Notes: a model not told the origin generated them from the letters alone. Positions 1 to 8,073 are shown, numbered from the stretch's first letter. The stretch: 64,000 nt of DNA from Bryobacteraceae bacterium (GCA_029975915.1 JARKOC010000062.1:1-64000), one strand, 5' to 3'. Made by a program: numbers and translations.

Positions 1-293
1 TGAGTTCGTTTGGCGCTTTCTGCGGGCTAGGGCAACCGGAGGCGTTCCGGCGGACGTTGAAGGAAATCGGTCTGGAACCCGCTTTCTTTGAGGTGTTTCC
101 AGACCACCACCATTACTCGCCAGAGGAAATCGCGGCGCTGAAGTCGCGCTCCGCCATCCTGGTGACGACGGAAAAGGACCTTTTAAACGTGCCCGCGGCG
201 CTCCGCGAATCGATCCACCCGATCCCCATCGAGATGGCGCTGGACGATGCTGATGGGTTGCTCGCTGTGGTCAGTCCGCCAAGAACTCCTTGA
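1..293 (+). CDS. lpxK: Tetraacyldisaccharide 4'-kinase, C-terminal part (5' end outside window)
   Basis: This is the open 3' end of a reading frame that enters from the left; in-frame codons run from base 3. LpxK phosphorylates the 4' position of the lipid A disaccharide at the inner membrane, so the host makes lipid A. The visible residues match the LpxK C-terminus: AFCGLGQPEAFRRTL, then FPDHHHYSPEEI and LVTTEKDLLNV. The N-terminal P-loop part is outside the window. The last 23 bp overlap tail to tail with the next gene on the minus strand. The family call is from recognised motifs. Confidence 0.88.
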   Translation, partial: SSFGAFCGLGQPEAFRRTLKEIGLEPAFFEVFPDHHHYSPEEIAALKSRSAILVTTEKDLLNVPAALRESIHPIPIEMALDDADGLLAVVSPPRTP

Positions 294-1233
294 TCAGACG
301 TATATTGGATGGCGGCGTTTCGAGCGGCAGGCAGCCGGTGCCCATCAGGCAGTTCGGCCGGGCGATGGCGACGATGCGATTGACCTCGGCGCGGATGGTT
401 TCGGGGTCGTCACAGGCCACGATGCGGGGGTCCATGTTCACCCGCACTTTCACTTCGGGCTTCTCCGCCCACACTTTTTCGATAAACTCCCGCTGTTTGG
501 TCTCGACGTTACAGACCAGGAATCCGGTGCCTGTGGAAAGCATGTCGCCGAGAATCGGATAGGTGTTGCCGCCCATGATGCAGGGCACGGGCGCGCCGAC
601 GATGGATGACGCAGTGCGAAGAATCCAGTTTAACGCGGGCAGTTCGACGTTGTGGAACTGGCGCGGCGACAGCAGCGGCGGCGCGGCGGCGGATTCGAAA
701 AAGGCGATACCCAAACCGGCGTCGGCCACGGCCTGGACGAAGGCGGCCTGGTTGTGGGCCAGTTGCATGAGCCACATGGCGACGCCTTCAGGGTCCAGCC
801 CGACATCTTCGAGCAGGCCGTTGATGCCGCGCAGATTGAAGGCGACCGAAAACGGCCCGGTGACCGGCACACGGACGTCGGCTTCGGGCAACGCGTCTTT
901 CAGGCGGCGGGCGACGTCGATCACCATTGGGATGCGGCCGTCTCGCTTGGGGTCGAAGGGCTTCAATTCGAATCCTTCCGCGATCGACTTGCATGGGTTG
1001 CGGCTGATGGCCGGGATGGCATCCTCGCCCGGGTTCTCGACCGTGGCGCCGTAGGCTTCGGCTTCGAGATTGTAGATGTCGATGCCGACGGCGATGGGCG
1101 AATGGCGGTACTCCAGCCAGGCGTCGCGGTGGCCCCGGAAGATGAGTTCGGGATCGCGGGAGGTTTCATAGGGGGAGCGGCCGGCGAAGCGGGCGGCGTG
1201 TTCGTAGATGGCGGGAGTAAATGGGATTTTCAT
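271..1233 (-). CDS. Uroporphyrinogen decarboxylase (URO-D) family protein
   Basis: A protein of about 320 residues with the URO-D/MtaA TIM-barrel pattern: a YxHxPIAVGIDIYNLEAEAYG-like N-terminal part, a VTGPFSVAF segment, and a C-terminal CLMGTGCLPLETPPSN segment. The last of these resembles the cysteine-containing end of corrinoid methyltransferase relatives (MtaA/CmuA) more than true HemE. The family decarboxylates uroporphyrinogen or moves methyl groups to or from cobamides; which applies here cannot be told. I prefer the ATG at 1233 (MKIPFTPAIYEH) over one seven codons upstream because it fits the usual N-terminus. It is divergent from higBA. It is probably not HemE, since it lacks the usual HemE N-terminal motif. 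Confidence 0.8.
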   Translation of the reverse strand: MKIPFTPAIYEHAARFAGRSPYETSRDPELIFRGHRDAWLEYRHSPIAVGIDIYNLEAEAYGATVENPGEDAIPAISRNPCKSIAEGFELKPFDPKRDGRIPMVIDVARRLKDALPEADVRVPVTGPFSVAFNLRGINGLLEDVGLDPEGVAMWLMQLAHNQAAFVQAVADAGLGIAFFESAAAPPLLSPRQFHNVELPALNWILRTASSIVGAPVPCIMGGNTYPILGDMLSTGTGFLVCNVETKQREFIEKVWAEKPEVKVRVNMDPRIVACDDPETIRAEVNRIVAIARPNCLMGTGCLPLETPPSNIRLIKEFLAD

Positions 1234-1331
1234 GTACGGCTGACCCGGACCCATGGTATCGCGTTGGGCAGACGCAGATGGCGCCTCGGTTGACAGAATG
1301 TTCCCATTATGGGACTATGAATGCGCGTCGA

Positions 1332-1619
1332 ATGCATATCGTCAGCCACAAGGCGGTCAGGTTGTTCTGCGAAGACCATCCGGGTTCCTGCGGCGCGCTG
1401 GACTTTTGGTACAGGGTCGCCAGGCGGGCGATCTGGACCAGTTTCGCGGATGTGAAGAAGACGTTCAACGCGGCGGATTTCGTCGCACCTTATGTCGTGT
1501 TTGACATCGGCGGCAACAAGTATCGCCTGATTGCAGAGATCAACTTCGGCCGGAGAGTGCTTTTCATCCGGAGGATCATGACGCACAGGGAGTATGCGAA
1601 AGGAGCCTGGAAACCATGA
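1332..1619 (+). CDS. higB: HigB-type mRNA interferase toxin
   Basis: A 95-residue protein of the HigB (RelE-fold) family, toxins that cleave mRNA on the ribosome. Diagnostic stretches are a WYRVARRAIWTSFADVK segment, VVFDIGGNKYRLIAEI and a C-terminal MTHREYAKGAW. The length is right for the family. The start is ATG 1332 or ATG 1317; the first gives the usual M-H/R-I-S-like N-terminus. The stop overlaps the antitoxin start in an ATGA, so the two are translationally coupled. Toxin first and antitoxin second is the normal higBA order. Pairs like this usually repress their own promoter, which would lie in the 98-bp gap to the divergent URO-D gene. Confidence 0.88.
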   Translation: MHIVSHKAVRLFCEDHPGSCGALDFWYRVARRAIWTSFADVKKTFNAADFVAPYVVFDIGGNKYRLIAEINFGRRVLFIRRIMTHREYAKGAWKP

Positions 1620-2026
1620 GCGCGACATTGACCGTGGATCCCAAGAAGTACGCCCGGCTGGCAAACCGGATTGTCGTGAAGGCCATCGAGAACGAGGAAG
1701 AGTACGACCGCATGACTGCGGAAGTGGAGCGTCTGATGGACAAGGGCGAGGACCAGCTATCGGCGGAGGAGTCGGCTTTGCTCGAAACCATGGCCATCCT
1801 GATTCAGTCCTACGACGACCGCCACGCCGCGCTGGCCGAAATCCCGCCAAACGAGATGTTGACGTATCTGATGGAATCGAGCGGGTTGGCAGTCAAGGAT
1901 CTGCTGCCGGTGTTTGGCACACGCGGCCGGGTTTCGGAAGTGCTGAATGGCCGGCGATCGATCAGCAAAGAGCAGGCCAAGCGGCTCGCCATGGTATTCA
2001 AGGTCAGTGCGGATCTGTTCATCTGA
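1616..2026 (+). CDS. higA: HigA-type antitoxin, XRE-family HTH protein
   Basis: A 136-residue partner of the HigB toxin. The N-terminal half is charged and helical, with repeated E/K residues (IENEEEYDRMTAEVERLMDKG). The C-terminal part, from about residue 80, is a helix-turn-helix: LTYLMESSGLAVKDL, then GTRGRVSEVLNGRRSISKEQ. That layout (toxin-binding N-terminus, DNA-binding C-terminus) is typical of HigA antitoxins that follow HigB. The start ATG overlaps the toxin stop by 4 bp. It is expected to neutralise HigB by direct binding and to repress the operon. Confidence 0.88.
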   Translation: MSATLTVDPKKYARLANRIVVKAIENEEEYDRMTAEVERLMDKGEDQLSAEESALLETMAILIQSYDDRHAALAEIPPNEMLTYLMESSGLAVKDLLPVFGTRGRVSEVLNGRRSISKEQAKRLAMVFKVSADLFI

Positions 2027-2076
2027 ACGGGCTGACCGCAACGCCGGACGAGGCCGGCCGGTCGCGCGGAGAAGGC

Positions 2077-2472
2077 TCAGCACTGTTCCCAGCCGTCGCC
2101 CGACTTCTTCCAACACGTGCCGTTCATGTCGAGCCATGGGCCGTAGGGTTCGCCCTCGATGGGGTCGGAGCCGAAGCGGAGGATGTTGCCGTCGAGGTCT
2201 TCGATCTGGATCTCGCGGGCCCAGGGGTGGTTGGCCGGCTCCTGCCGGAGGCGTGCTCCGGTCAGCCGGAATTCTTCCCAGAGCGCGGCGCAATCGGCGA
2301 CGCCGATGTAGACCCACGAGCCGGGGTGGCCCTGATCGCCTTCGCAGAGAAAAAGTGTAGCCTCGCCTCTGGAAACCGAGGCGAAGATGCCGGGGTCCTG
2401 GAAGTCGATCCGGAAGCCCAGCACGTTGATGTAGTAACCGACGCTGGCTTCGAGTGAATGGACTCGGAGAAT
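2077..2472 (-). CDS. Glyoxalase / bleomycin-resistance-like protein, start codon unclear
   Basis: A vicinal-oxygen-chelate (glyoxalase/bleomycin-resistance) fold protein. Visible features are ILRVHSLEASVGYYINVLGF at the N-terminus, then a second half with REIQIEDLDGNILRFGSD. The conserved N-terminal strand lies upstream of the first usual start codon (GTG at 2424), and an in-frame TGA is at 2485-2487. The only possible start between them is an ATT at 2472, which would give the family's normal N-terminus. So either ATT is used, or a one-base change has broken the 5' end. A TTG at 2488 in another frame would join on if one base were added. Substrate unknown. Confidence 0.62.
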   Translation of the reverse strand: MLRVHSLEASVGYYINVLGFRIDFQDPGIFASVSRGEATLFLCEGDQGHPGSWVYIGVADCAALWEEFRLTGARLRQEPANHPWAREIQIEDLDGNILRFGSDPIEGEPYGPWLDMNGTCWKKSGDGWEQC

Positions 2473-2543
2473 GGGTGTGGCGCGTCAAAACTGTGTGCCA
2501 GCCGGACTAGCGCCGCTTGGATCGGCCATGGAAAAGACCGCCG

Positions 2544-2930
2544 CTAGCCGAGCAACCCCTTGAGCAGATCCATGCCCTGGCCCATTGCGCCTTCGTCGAT
2601 CTCGCCGCCAGGGGTGAGTTTGTCGATCACCTGGGGCAGGAGGCTGGCCAGCGCGCCGCCGGCATCGCCGGCGTTGCCGCCGAGTTTCGCTGCGATGTCG
2701 GCCAATGGGCCGTCGCCGAGGACAGAACTGATCTGCGAAGGCGAGATGGGCAGGTTCGAGCCTGTGCCAACCCAGGAAGCGGCCACTTCGCCGAGGCCCT
2801 TCTCCTGAAAGGCGTTCACCAGTCCGGCGATGCCTCCGGGATACTTCTGAACCATTTCGAAGATGGCATTGACCGGGCTGTCGCCTCCGCCGCCCATCAG
2901 TCCGCCGGCAAGGTTTTCGAGAATTGACAT
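2544..2930 (-). CDS. YidB / DUF937-like small protein
   Basis: A 128-residue, glycine-rich, weakly acidic protein without signal peptide or membrane segment. The pattern GLGEVAASWVGTGSNLPISP followed by QISSVLG and LASLLPQVIDKLTPGGEI is that of the YidB / DUF937 family, whose function is poorly defined. A strong ribosome binding site (GAGGAGGGG) precedes the ATG. It stands alone, with about 150 bp to the glyoxalase-like gene. I infer no function beyond family membership. Confidence 0.8.
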   Translation of the reverse strand: MSILENLAGGLMGGGGDSPVNAIFEMVQKYPGGIAGLVNAFQEKGLGEVAASWVGTGSNLPISPSQISSVLGDGPLADIAAKLGGNAGDAGGALASLLPQVIDKLTPGGEIDEGAMGQGMDLLKGLLG

Positions 2931-3019
2931 TGTGCTTTCCCCTCCTCGATGAGATTATCACCTGTCGATGCGGGCCAGACAAGGAATAGCAACCGCCGGC
3001 TTATGCGGTCGGCGCGCAC

Positions 3020-3069
3020 GGGCGTCGAGACGAGTCTCGACGCGGCAGGCACAAGTGCCTGCGCTACGA
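3020..3069. repeat. REP-like double-hairpin repeat, copy 1
   Basis: Two adjacent perfect hairpins. The first has arms GCGTCGAGAC and GTCTCGACGC (3022-3031 and 3034-3043) with two bases between. The second has arms GCAGGCAC and GTGCCTGC (3045-3052 and 3055-3062). A second copy with the same first hairpin and a compensated second hairpin lies at 44317-44364. The paired changes in the second stem suggest selection for structure, as in REP/BIME elements. Confidence 0.75.
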
Positions 3070-3169
3070 TAACGCCGGTGGTTATTTGGCTGACTCGCGC
3101 ACGAAGTCGCCGATTTGTTTCAATGGATGCCCAGATGTGGTCTCGTATGGAGTCAGAATTAACTTGTAC

Positions 3170-3185
3170 TCTATCTAAAGATAGA
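3170..3185. promoter_or_regulatory. Perfect 16-bp palindrome, candidate operator
   Basis: TCTATCTAAAGATAGA is a perfect inverted repeat (7-bp arms, 2-bp centre) in an AT-rich stretch 53 bp upstream of the cysteine-rich protein gene. A TTGTAC lies immediately to its left (3164-3169) and could be a -35 element, which would put the palindrome in or over the promoter. The cognate regulator is not known. Confidence 0.45.
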
Positions 3186-3238
3186 TTTACATTAGAATTT
3201 TGTAGCACTACACTTCTGCTAGAAACAAAGAGGCGGGA

Positions 3239-3538
3239 ATGAACACTTTATGTGCGTCTATCAAGAATAAAAGTCGGTTCGGGCTGGCTTGGCTGACCAT
3301 CGTTTTGCTTGTTGCCTCGACGCCACTCCCACTGAACGCCGGCTGTTGCTATGACGGGCAGAATTGCGATCTTTGTCCACCGGATGGCTGGTGCCTGTGT
3401 TGGACATTCGAATCCTGGTATGACACAGGGTTCGATTGCGGAAATGGGCAGACGTACGTGGTCGTTGACTTTTATTGCAATACATATCCGTTTGGTTACT
3501 ATAGTTGCCTGAGGTGTTGTTGTTACAACCTGGGCTGA
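3239..3538 (+). CDS. Small cysteine-rich secreted protein of unknown function
   Basis: A 99-residue protein with a clear Sec signal: a basic start, a hydrophobic core FGLAWLTIVLLVAS, and a likely cleavage after LPLNA (residue 34). The mature part is about 65 residues and has 12 cysteines (for example GCCYDGQNCDLCPPDGWCLC and, near the end, CLRCCCYNLG) plus many aromatic residues. This predicts a disulfide-knotted exported peptide. I do not recognise a family. A GAGGCGGGA ribosome binding site abuts the ATG. The gene is AT-richer than its neighbours, with an AT-rich upstream region, which may mean recent transfer. It probably forms an operon with the gene 13 bp downstream. Confidence 0.72.
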   Translation: MNTLCASIKNKSRFGLAWLTIVLLVASTPLPLNAGCCYDGQNCDLCPPDGWCLCWTFESWYDTGFDCGNGQTYVVVDFYCNTYPFGYYSCLRCCCYNLG

Positions 3539-3551
3539 AAGAGGTCTACTG

Positions 3552-4193
3552 ATGAGCCAAAGCAAGGTCAGATTCAGTTTGTTCTGTATCGCTGGATTGG
3601 CGGGATTGGCTGTAATGGCCCAATGGCCCAGCGATAAGAGCGGAGAAGAGCCGTACATTGCTGACGGCATATTAAAGTTCCAGATGATCGAACCGGGCGG
3701 AAAAGCGGCGGAAGAGCGCAGCTTCGGAATTGTCGTGGCGCGCGACCGTATGGGAAGCGTGTATCGATCTCAGGAACGGCCACAGGGAAAGCTCGTCACG
3801 CTGTGGGTGAAGCAGACAGGGTTGCTGTATTCGATCGACTACGCACAGAAGACAGTGGAGGTTCTGGACCGAGTTGATTCGTTCCCCGGTGATGCCAGTG
3901 TGAAGGCGGCAGAGGGGAGTTCGAGGGGGGCCCAAAAACAGGTGGCTGGCTTGTCCTGCGTTCCGGTTCCGGTGTTCGGAAGGCGGGATGGGCAACGCGC
4001 GAAGACCGGTGAACGGTGCTACGCGACGGAACCCGCTGGGCTGCTGCTGTCCTCGAATTCGGAGTTTCCCTTGCCCGGAAAGACACTGCGGGAAGAGATG
4101 GAAATCACTAGTGTCCGGCGCGGAGTGGAACCAGATGCGACCTGGTTCGAGGTCCCGGGCGATTTCCGCATAGTCAGAGGGCAAGGCAGGTAG
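3552..4193 (+). CDS. Hypothetical exported or membrane-anchored protein
   Basis: A 213-residue protein with an N-terminal hydrophobic stretch (FSLFCIAGLAGLAVMA, residues 8-23) that is a signal peptide or anchor. The rest is hydrophilic and rich in short beta-like segments, with no motif I recognise; two cysteines lie in the middle (CVPVPVFG and a later GERCYATEP). It starts 13 bp after the cysteine-rich gene and is likely co-transcribed. A role in export, modification or binding of that peptide is possible but unsupported by any motif. Confidence 0.68.
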   Translation: MSQSKVRFSLFCIAGLAGLAVMAQWPSDKSGEEPYIADGILKFQMIEPGGKAAEERSFGIVVARDRMGSVYRSQERPQGKLVTLWVKQTGLLYSIDYAQKTVEVLDRVDSFPGDASVKAAEGSSRGAQKQVAGLSCVPVPVFGRRDGQRAKTGERCYATEPAGLLLSSNSEFPLPGKTLREEMEITSVRRGVEPDATWFEVPGDFRIVRGQGR

Positions 4194-4388
4194 GACCGGT
4201 CATCGGAATCCCGGACAACGTCAGGCAGCCCGAAGATGCGGGCCTCGCTGCCCGGATGCAGGGTGGCGGCGCTGTTTGCAGCGGATTCAGGAGAGGCGGC
4301 AGCGCAGCCGTTCAACACCGTCTCGTGTAGAAGCCGGCACAGGACTCCGCCCCGGCGCGCCAGCGTATGGCGCTATCCTGATTCCGTT

Positions 4389-5678
4389 ATGACCACTCGC
4401 ATCTCCCGACGATCCATGTTTGCCCGCTCGGCCGTGGGCGCAATGGTTTACCGTGCCGTGGGCGCTCCAGCGCCGGCTCCCGCCAAGGGTGAAGTCACAC
4501 TCGGATTCATCGGCAGCGGCATCCGTGGCAAGCAACTGATCGATGAGTTCATGGAAGTGCCCGGCGTGCGCGGCATTATGGTCGCCGATGTGTATGACGG
4601 CGCGTTGCAGCGGGCCAAGGAACAACTGGGCGATCAACTGCTGACCACGAAGGACTACCGCCGGGTTCTCGACAACAAGGATGTCCAGGCCGTGGTGATC
4701 GCAACGCCTGACCACCTGCACATGCAAATGGTGCTGGACGCGCTCTCGGCCGGCAAACACGTTTACTGCGAGAAGCCGCTGACGTGGACGCACGCAGAGG
4801 GCAAGCGGATCATCGATGCGGTGAACAGATCCGGCAAACTGCTGCAGGTAGGCAGCCAGGGCAAGACGACGACCATGGTCGCCAAGGCGCGCGAGATCAT
4901 TGCGTCGGGCCAACTCGGCAAGGTCAACATGGTGCGGCTCTCCGAGCACCGGAATACGGCGGAAGGCGCCTGGGTCTACCCGGTTCCGCCCGACGCCAGC
5001 GAAAAGACGATCGATTGGGCGAAGTTCATCGGCAAAACGCAGATGAAGAAGTTCGATCCGAAGATCTTTTTCCGGTGGCGGTGCTGGTGGGAGTATTCGG
5101 GCGGCGTGGCGACGGATTTATTCGTCCACCAGTTCACCACGCTGCATGAAATGCTGAACGTGCAGCATCCGGAAGCCGCGGCGTCTTTTGGCGGCATTGT
5201 CAAATGGAACGACGGGCGGACGGTGCCCGACGTGTTGCAGTCGATCCTGCAATACTCAGAAGGATTTGTCGTTGATCTTTACGTGAATCTGGCCAACGGC
5301 AGCAACCGCGGGCGCGGCATCTGGGTGATGGGCAGCGAGGGGACGCTGCAACTCGGCGGCGAGAGCATCACGGTTTATCCCGAACCCATTTTCGCCGAGA
5401 AACAGATGTATGGGAGTTTGTATATGCCGAAGGCGATGCGGGAGGCGTACCTGAAGACGTTCGAGGGCAAGCCCGAAACGCAGATGCGGCCAGAACAGGT
5501 GGTGAAGGTCCAACGCGGGCCTTCGCACAACGCGCTATTCATCGATGCATTGCTGAACGGGAAGAAGAGTCCGGAGTCGGCCGAGGAGGGCCACAATGCA
5601 GCCTCGGCGGCGCACCTGGTGAACGCGGCGTATCGAGAGAACCGGCGTGTGAACTGGGGCGACCTAGACATGGCATAG
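4389..5678 (+). CDS. Tat-exported Gfo/Idh/MocA family oxidoreductase
   Basis: A 429-residue NAD(P)-dependent sugar oxidoreductase-like protein. A twin-arginine signal (ISRRSMFARSAVGAMVYRAVG) opens the protein, followed by a Rossmann glycine motif (LGFIGSGIRGKQ), then ATPDHLHMQM and the signature CEKPLTW with the catalytic-site lysine. The longer open frame from 4236 is not needed, since ATG 4389 gives the Tat signal directly. It is followed after 22 bp by a sialidase-like gene, probably in one operon. Family members oxidise or rearrange sugars or inositols; the export signal suggests it acts in the periplasm with a pre-loaded cofactor. Confidence 0.88.
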   Translation: MTTRISRRSMFARSAVGAMVYRAVGAPAPAPAKGEVTLGFIGSGIRGKQLIDEFMEVPGVRGIMVADVYDGALQRAKEQLGDQLLTTKDYRRVLDNKDVQAVVIATPDHLHMQMVLDALSAGKHVYCEKPLTWTHAEGKRIIDAVNRSGKLLQVGSQGKTTTMVAKAREIIASGQLGKVNMVRLSEHRNTAEGAWVYPVPPDASEKTIDWAKFIGKTQMKKFDPKIFFRWRCWWEYSGGVATDLFVHQFTTLHEMLNVQHPEAAASFGGIVKWNDGRTVPDVLQSILQYSEGFVVDLYVNLANGSNRGRGIWVMGSEGTLQLGGESITVYPEPIFAEKQMYGSLYMPKAMREAYLKTFEGKPETQMRPEQVVKVQRGPSHNALFIDALLNGKKSPESAEEGHNAASAAHLVNAAYRENRRVNWGDLDMA

Positions 5679-5700
5679 GAATCTTGGAGCAGTACCGAAA

Positions 5701-6810
5701 ATGAATTACCTCGCAGTGTTGGCTTTGATGGCCGGCGTGTCGATGGCGGCGCCGCCCGGGGTGGTGATCGATCATGTTCCGAAGTCGACGGGCCAGTACA
5801 TCGGCTCGCCGTCGATCGCGATCCTCAAGAACGGCGACTACGTGGCTTCGCACGACTTCTTCGGGCCGAAATCGACACAGAGCCATTCGGCCGTGTCGAG
5901 GGTGTTTGTCTCGACCGACAAAGGCAGGACATGGTCAAAAACGGCGGAATTTTCGGATCAGTTCTGGTCGAACCTGTTTGTCCACCGCGGAAAGCTCTAC
6001 CTGATGGGCTGCACCTATGAATATGGGCGTCCGGTGATCCGGCGGTCGCTGGACAATGGCCGCACATGGTCCGAGCCGTCGTATCTGCGCGAGGAGACCG
6101 GCTATCACACGGCGCCGATGCCCGTGGTGGTTCACAAAGGCAGGATCTGGCGGACGTATGAGTGGCATCCCGAAGGCAAGTGGGGCTTCTTTGAGGCGCT
6201 GGCCGTCCATGCGCCGGAGAAGGCCGACCTGATGGATCCAAAGAGCTGGACCTTTACGCCCCGGCTGAAATTCCCCGCGACCGGCGCCGAGCCGGGCAAG
6301 CACTGGCTGGAAGGCAACATTGTCCTGACGCCGAAGAAGGAACTGTGGAACATCATGCGCGTCAGTGATGTGGAGAAGGCGGCGATTCTCAAAGTGACGC
6401 CCGAGGGGCTCAGATTCGACCGGCTGATCGAGTTTCCTGGCGGGGCGAAGAAGTTCACCATCCGGTGGGACAAGAAGTCGAAGCGCTATTGGACGCTGTC
6501 GAACCCGGCGCTGCCGGAGTTTGAAAAATCGGCGACGAATCCGGCATCGGTGCGCAATACACTGGCGCTGATGTCGTCCAGGGACCTGCTGAACTGGACC
6601 GTGGAGCGGATCGTGCTGAAGCACCCTGAAGTGATTTATCACGCGTTTCAGTATGTGGACTGGCAGTTTGAAGGCGACGACATCATTGTGGCCTCACGCA
6701 CGGCCTTCGATGACGAGGAGGGCGGGGCGTACCGCGCGCACGACGCGAATTTCATGACTTTCCACCGGATTGAGGGTTTTCGGATGAACCGCAGCATCGC
6801 AGGCCAATGA
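5701..6810 (+). CDS. Sialidase-like / BNR-repeat exo-alpha-sialidase family protein, secreted
   Basis: A 369-residue protein with a short signal peptide (MNYLAVLALMAGVSMA). It carries Asp-box (BNR) motifs typical of six-bladed sialidase propellers: STDKGRTWSK and SLDNGRTWSE, with a weaker SSRDLLNWT near the C-terminus. The catalytic triad of true sialidases is not obvious, so the substrate may be another glycoside. It lies 22 bp downstream of the Tat oxidoreductase, which suggests joint work on an extracellular or periplasmic sugar. Confidence 0.75.
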   Translation: MNYLAVLALMAGVSMAAPPGVVIDHVPKSTGQYIGSPSIAILKNGDYVASHDFFGPKSTQSHSAVSRVFVSTDKGRTWSKTAEFSDQFWSNLFVHRGKLYLMGCTYEYGRPVIRRSLDNGRTWSEPSYLREETGYHTAPMPVVVHKGRIWRTYEWHPEGKWGFFEALAVHAPEKADLMDPKSWTFTPRLKFPATGAEPGKHWLEGNIVLTPKKELWNIMRVSDVEKAAILKVTPEGLRFDRLIEFPGGAKKFTIRWDKKSKRYWTLSNPALPEFEKSATNPASVRNTLALMSSRDLLNWTVERIVLKHPEVIYHAFQYVDWQFEGDDIIVASRTAFDDEEGGAYRAHDANFMTFHRIEGFRMNRSIAGQ

Positions 6811-6832
6811 AACTGGAGGCGGGACCGGGCGG

Positions 6833-6854
6833 CGGCTGGCGCTTTCGCCGGCCG
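6833..6854 (+). terminator. Strong hairpin, possible transcript end
   Basis: Arms CGGCTGGCG (6833-6841) and CGCCGGCCG (6846-6854) around a CTTT loop form a 9-bp stem with one G-U pair, just after the sialidase-like gene. There is no U tract, so it may be a Rho-assisted or stabilising structure rather than a classic terminator. Confidence 0.4.
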
Positions 6855-6879
6855 GCATCAGGATAAGCAATAATCGGTC

Positions 6880-8073
6880 ATGCCTCGCAGTGGAGTTGTT
6901 TGTCTGGCCCTGGCGGCGGGATTGTGTCTGGGGATGGGGGCTTGCTCACGCGGAGGGGGGGACACCCAAAAGGGCGCGGGCAAGAAGATGGGCGCAGTGG
7001 CGGTGCGGGTGGCGGCGGTGGAGAAGCGCGACATGCCGCTGGAGATTGAGGCGGTGGGCAATGTGGAGGCGTACGCCTCGGTGGCGGTGAAGTCGCGGGT
7101 GGCCGGGCAATTGCTGCGGGTCCACGTGAAAGAGGGCACAGACGTCAAGCGCGGCGACCTGCTTTTCGAGATCGATCCCGAGCCATTCGAAGAGGCGGTT
7201 CGATCGGCCGAGGCGACGCTTTTGAGGGACCGGGCCGCCGAGCGGCAAGCGGCGGCGGCGATCACGCGAGCCAAGGCAGAAGCGGCGAACGCGCGGACAC
7301 AGGCGCAACGTTACCAGACGCTATACAAGGAAGGCGTCGGGGCGCGCGAACAGGCCGACCAGTACAGAACCGCGGCTGAAGCGCAGGAAGCGCAATTGCG
7401 GGTGCAACAGGCGGCGCATGAAAGCGCGCAGGCGGCTATCGCGGTTGACGAAGCGCGGCTGGAGCAGGCGCAGCGAGAGCTTTCCTATACGAAGATCATG
7501 GCTCCCATGGGCGGCCGCGCCGGATTTGTCACGATCAAGGCCGGCAATCTGGTGAAGGAGAACGACACAGTTGCCCTGACGACGATCCACCAGATGTCGC
7601 CGATCTTCGTGACATTCGCGGTGCCGGAAAAGCACCTGAACCAGATCCGGGCCGCAGGTCCAGGGCTCGCTGTGAGGACGAGCAGCGGCGAGGCGGGACG
7701 GCTGGAAGTGATCGATAACGCGGTGGATACGACAACCGGAACGATCAGGCTCAAAGCGGCCTTCGAAAACACATCGAGGCAGCTCTGGCCGGGGCAATTC
7801 ACGAACGTGAAGCTGAGGTTGAAGACCGAGGCGGGCGTTCTTACGTTCCCGGATGCAGCCATCCAAACCGGCCCGGCGGGAAACTTTGTTTGGGTAATGG
7901 AGGGCGGCGTGGCCCAGATGAGGCCTGTGGCGATCGCGCGCACGGCCGAAGGACTGGGCATTGTAAGCCAAGGGTTGTCGGAAGGAGAGCAAGTTGTCAC
8001 ATTCGGTCAATTGCGTCTCACACCCGGGGCGAAGCTCCAGCTCCTGGATGGAAAGGGATCGGCCGGGCGATGA
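6880..8073 (+). CDS. RND efflux periplasmic adaptor (membrane fusion protein), lipoprotein
   Basis: A 397-residue HlyD/AcrA-type adaptor linking an inner-membrane RND pump to an outer-membrane channel. The N-terminus is lipoprotein-like (LAAGLCLGMGAC, with Cys as lipid site). It has the lipoyl half-motif VKSRVAGQLLRVHVKEGTDVKRG, a long coiled coil rich in Ala, Gln and Arg (about 110-190), then the second lipoyl and beta-barrel parts (APMGGRAGFVTIKAGNLV). The stop overlaps the start of the pump gene as ATGA, so the pair is co-translated. No outer-membrane TolC-like gene lies next to it. Confidence 0.92.
   Translation: MPRSGVVCLALAAGLCLGMGACSRGGGDTQKGAGKKMGAVAVRVAAVEKRDMPLEIEAVGNVEAYASVAVKSRVAGQLLRVHVKEGTDVKRGDLLFEIDPEPFEEAVRSAEATLLRDRAAERQAAAAITRAKAEAANARTQAQRYQTLYKEGVGAREQADQYRTAAEAQEAQLRVQQAAHESAQAAIAVDEARLEQAQRELSYTKIMAPMGGRAGFVTIKAGNLVKENDTVALTTIHQMSPIFVTFAVPEKHLNQIRAAGPGLAVRTSSGEAGRLEVIDNAVDTTTGTIRLKAAFENTSRQLWPGQFTNVKLRLKTEAGVLTFPDAAIQTGPAGNFVWVMEGGVAQMRPVAIARTAEGLGIVSQGLSEGEQVVTFGQLRLTPGAKLQLLDGKGSAGR

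Larger units (their letters stand above)
2931..3238. other. 308-bp intergenic region with a repeat and an AT-rich promoter-like stretch
   Basis: No gene is seen here. The left half holds a palindromic repeat (3020-3069). From about 3140 to 3238 the sequence becomes AT-rich, unlike the rest of the window, and contains a perfect 16-bp palindrome (3170-3185) upstream of the cysteine-rich protein gene. The composition change fits a promoter region or imported DNA. Confidence 0.7.
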
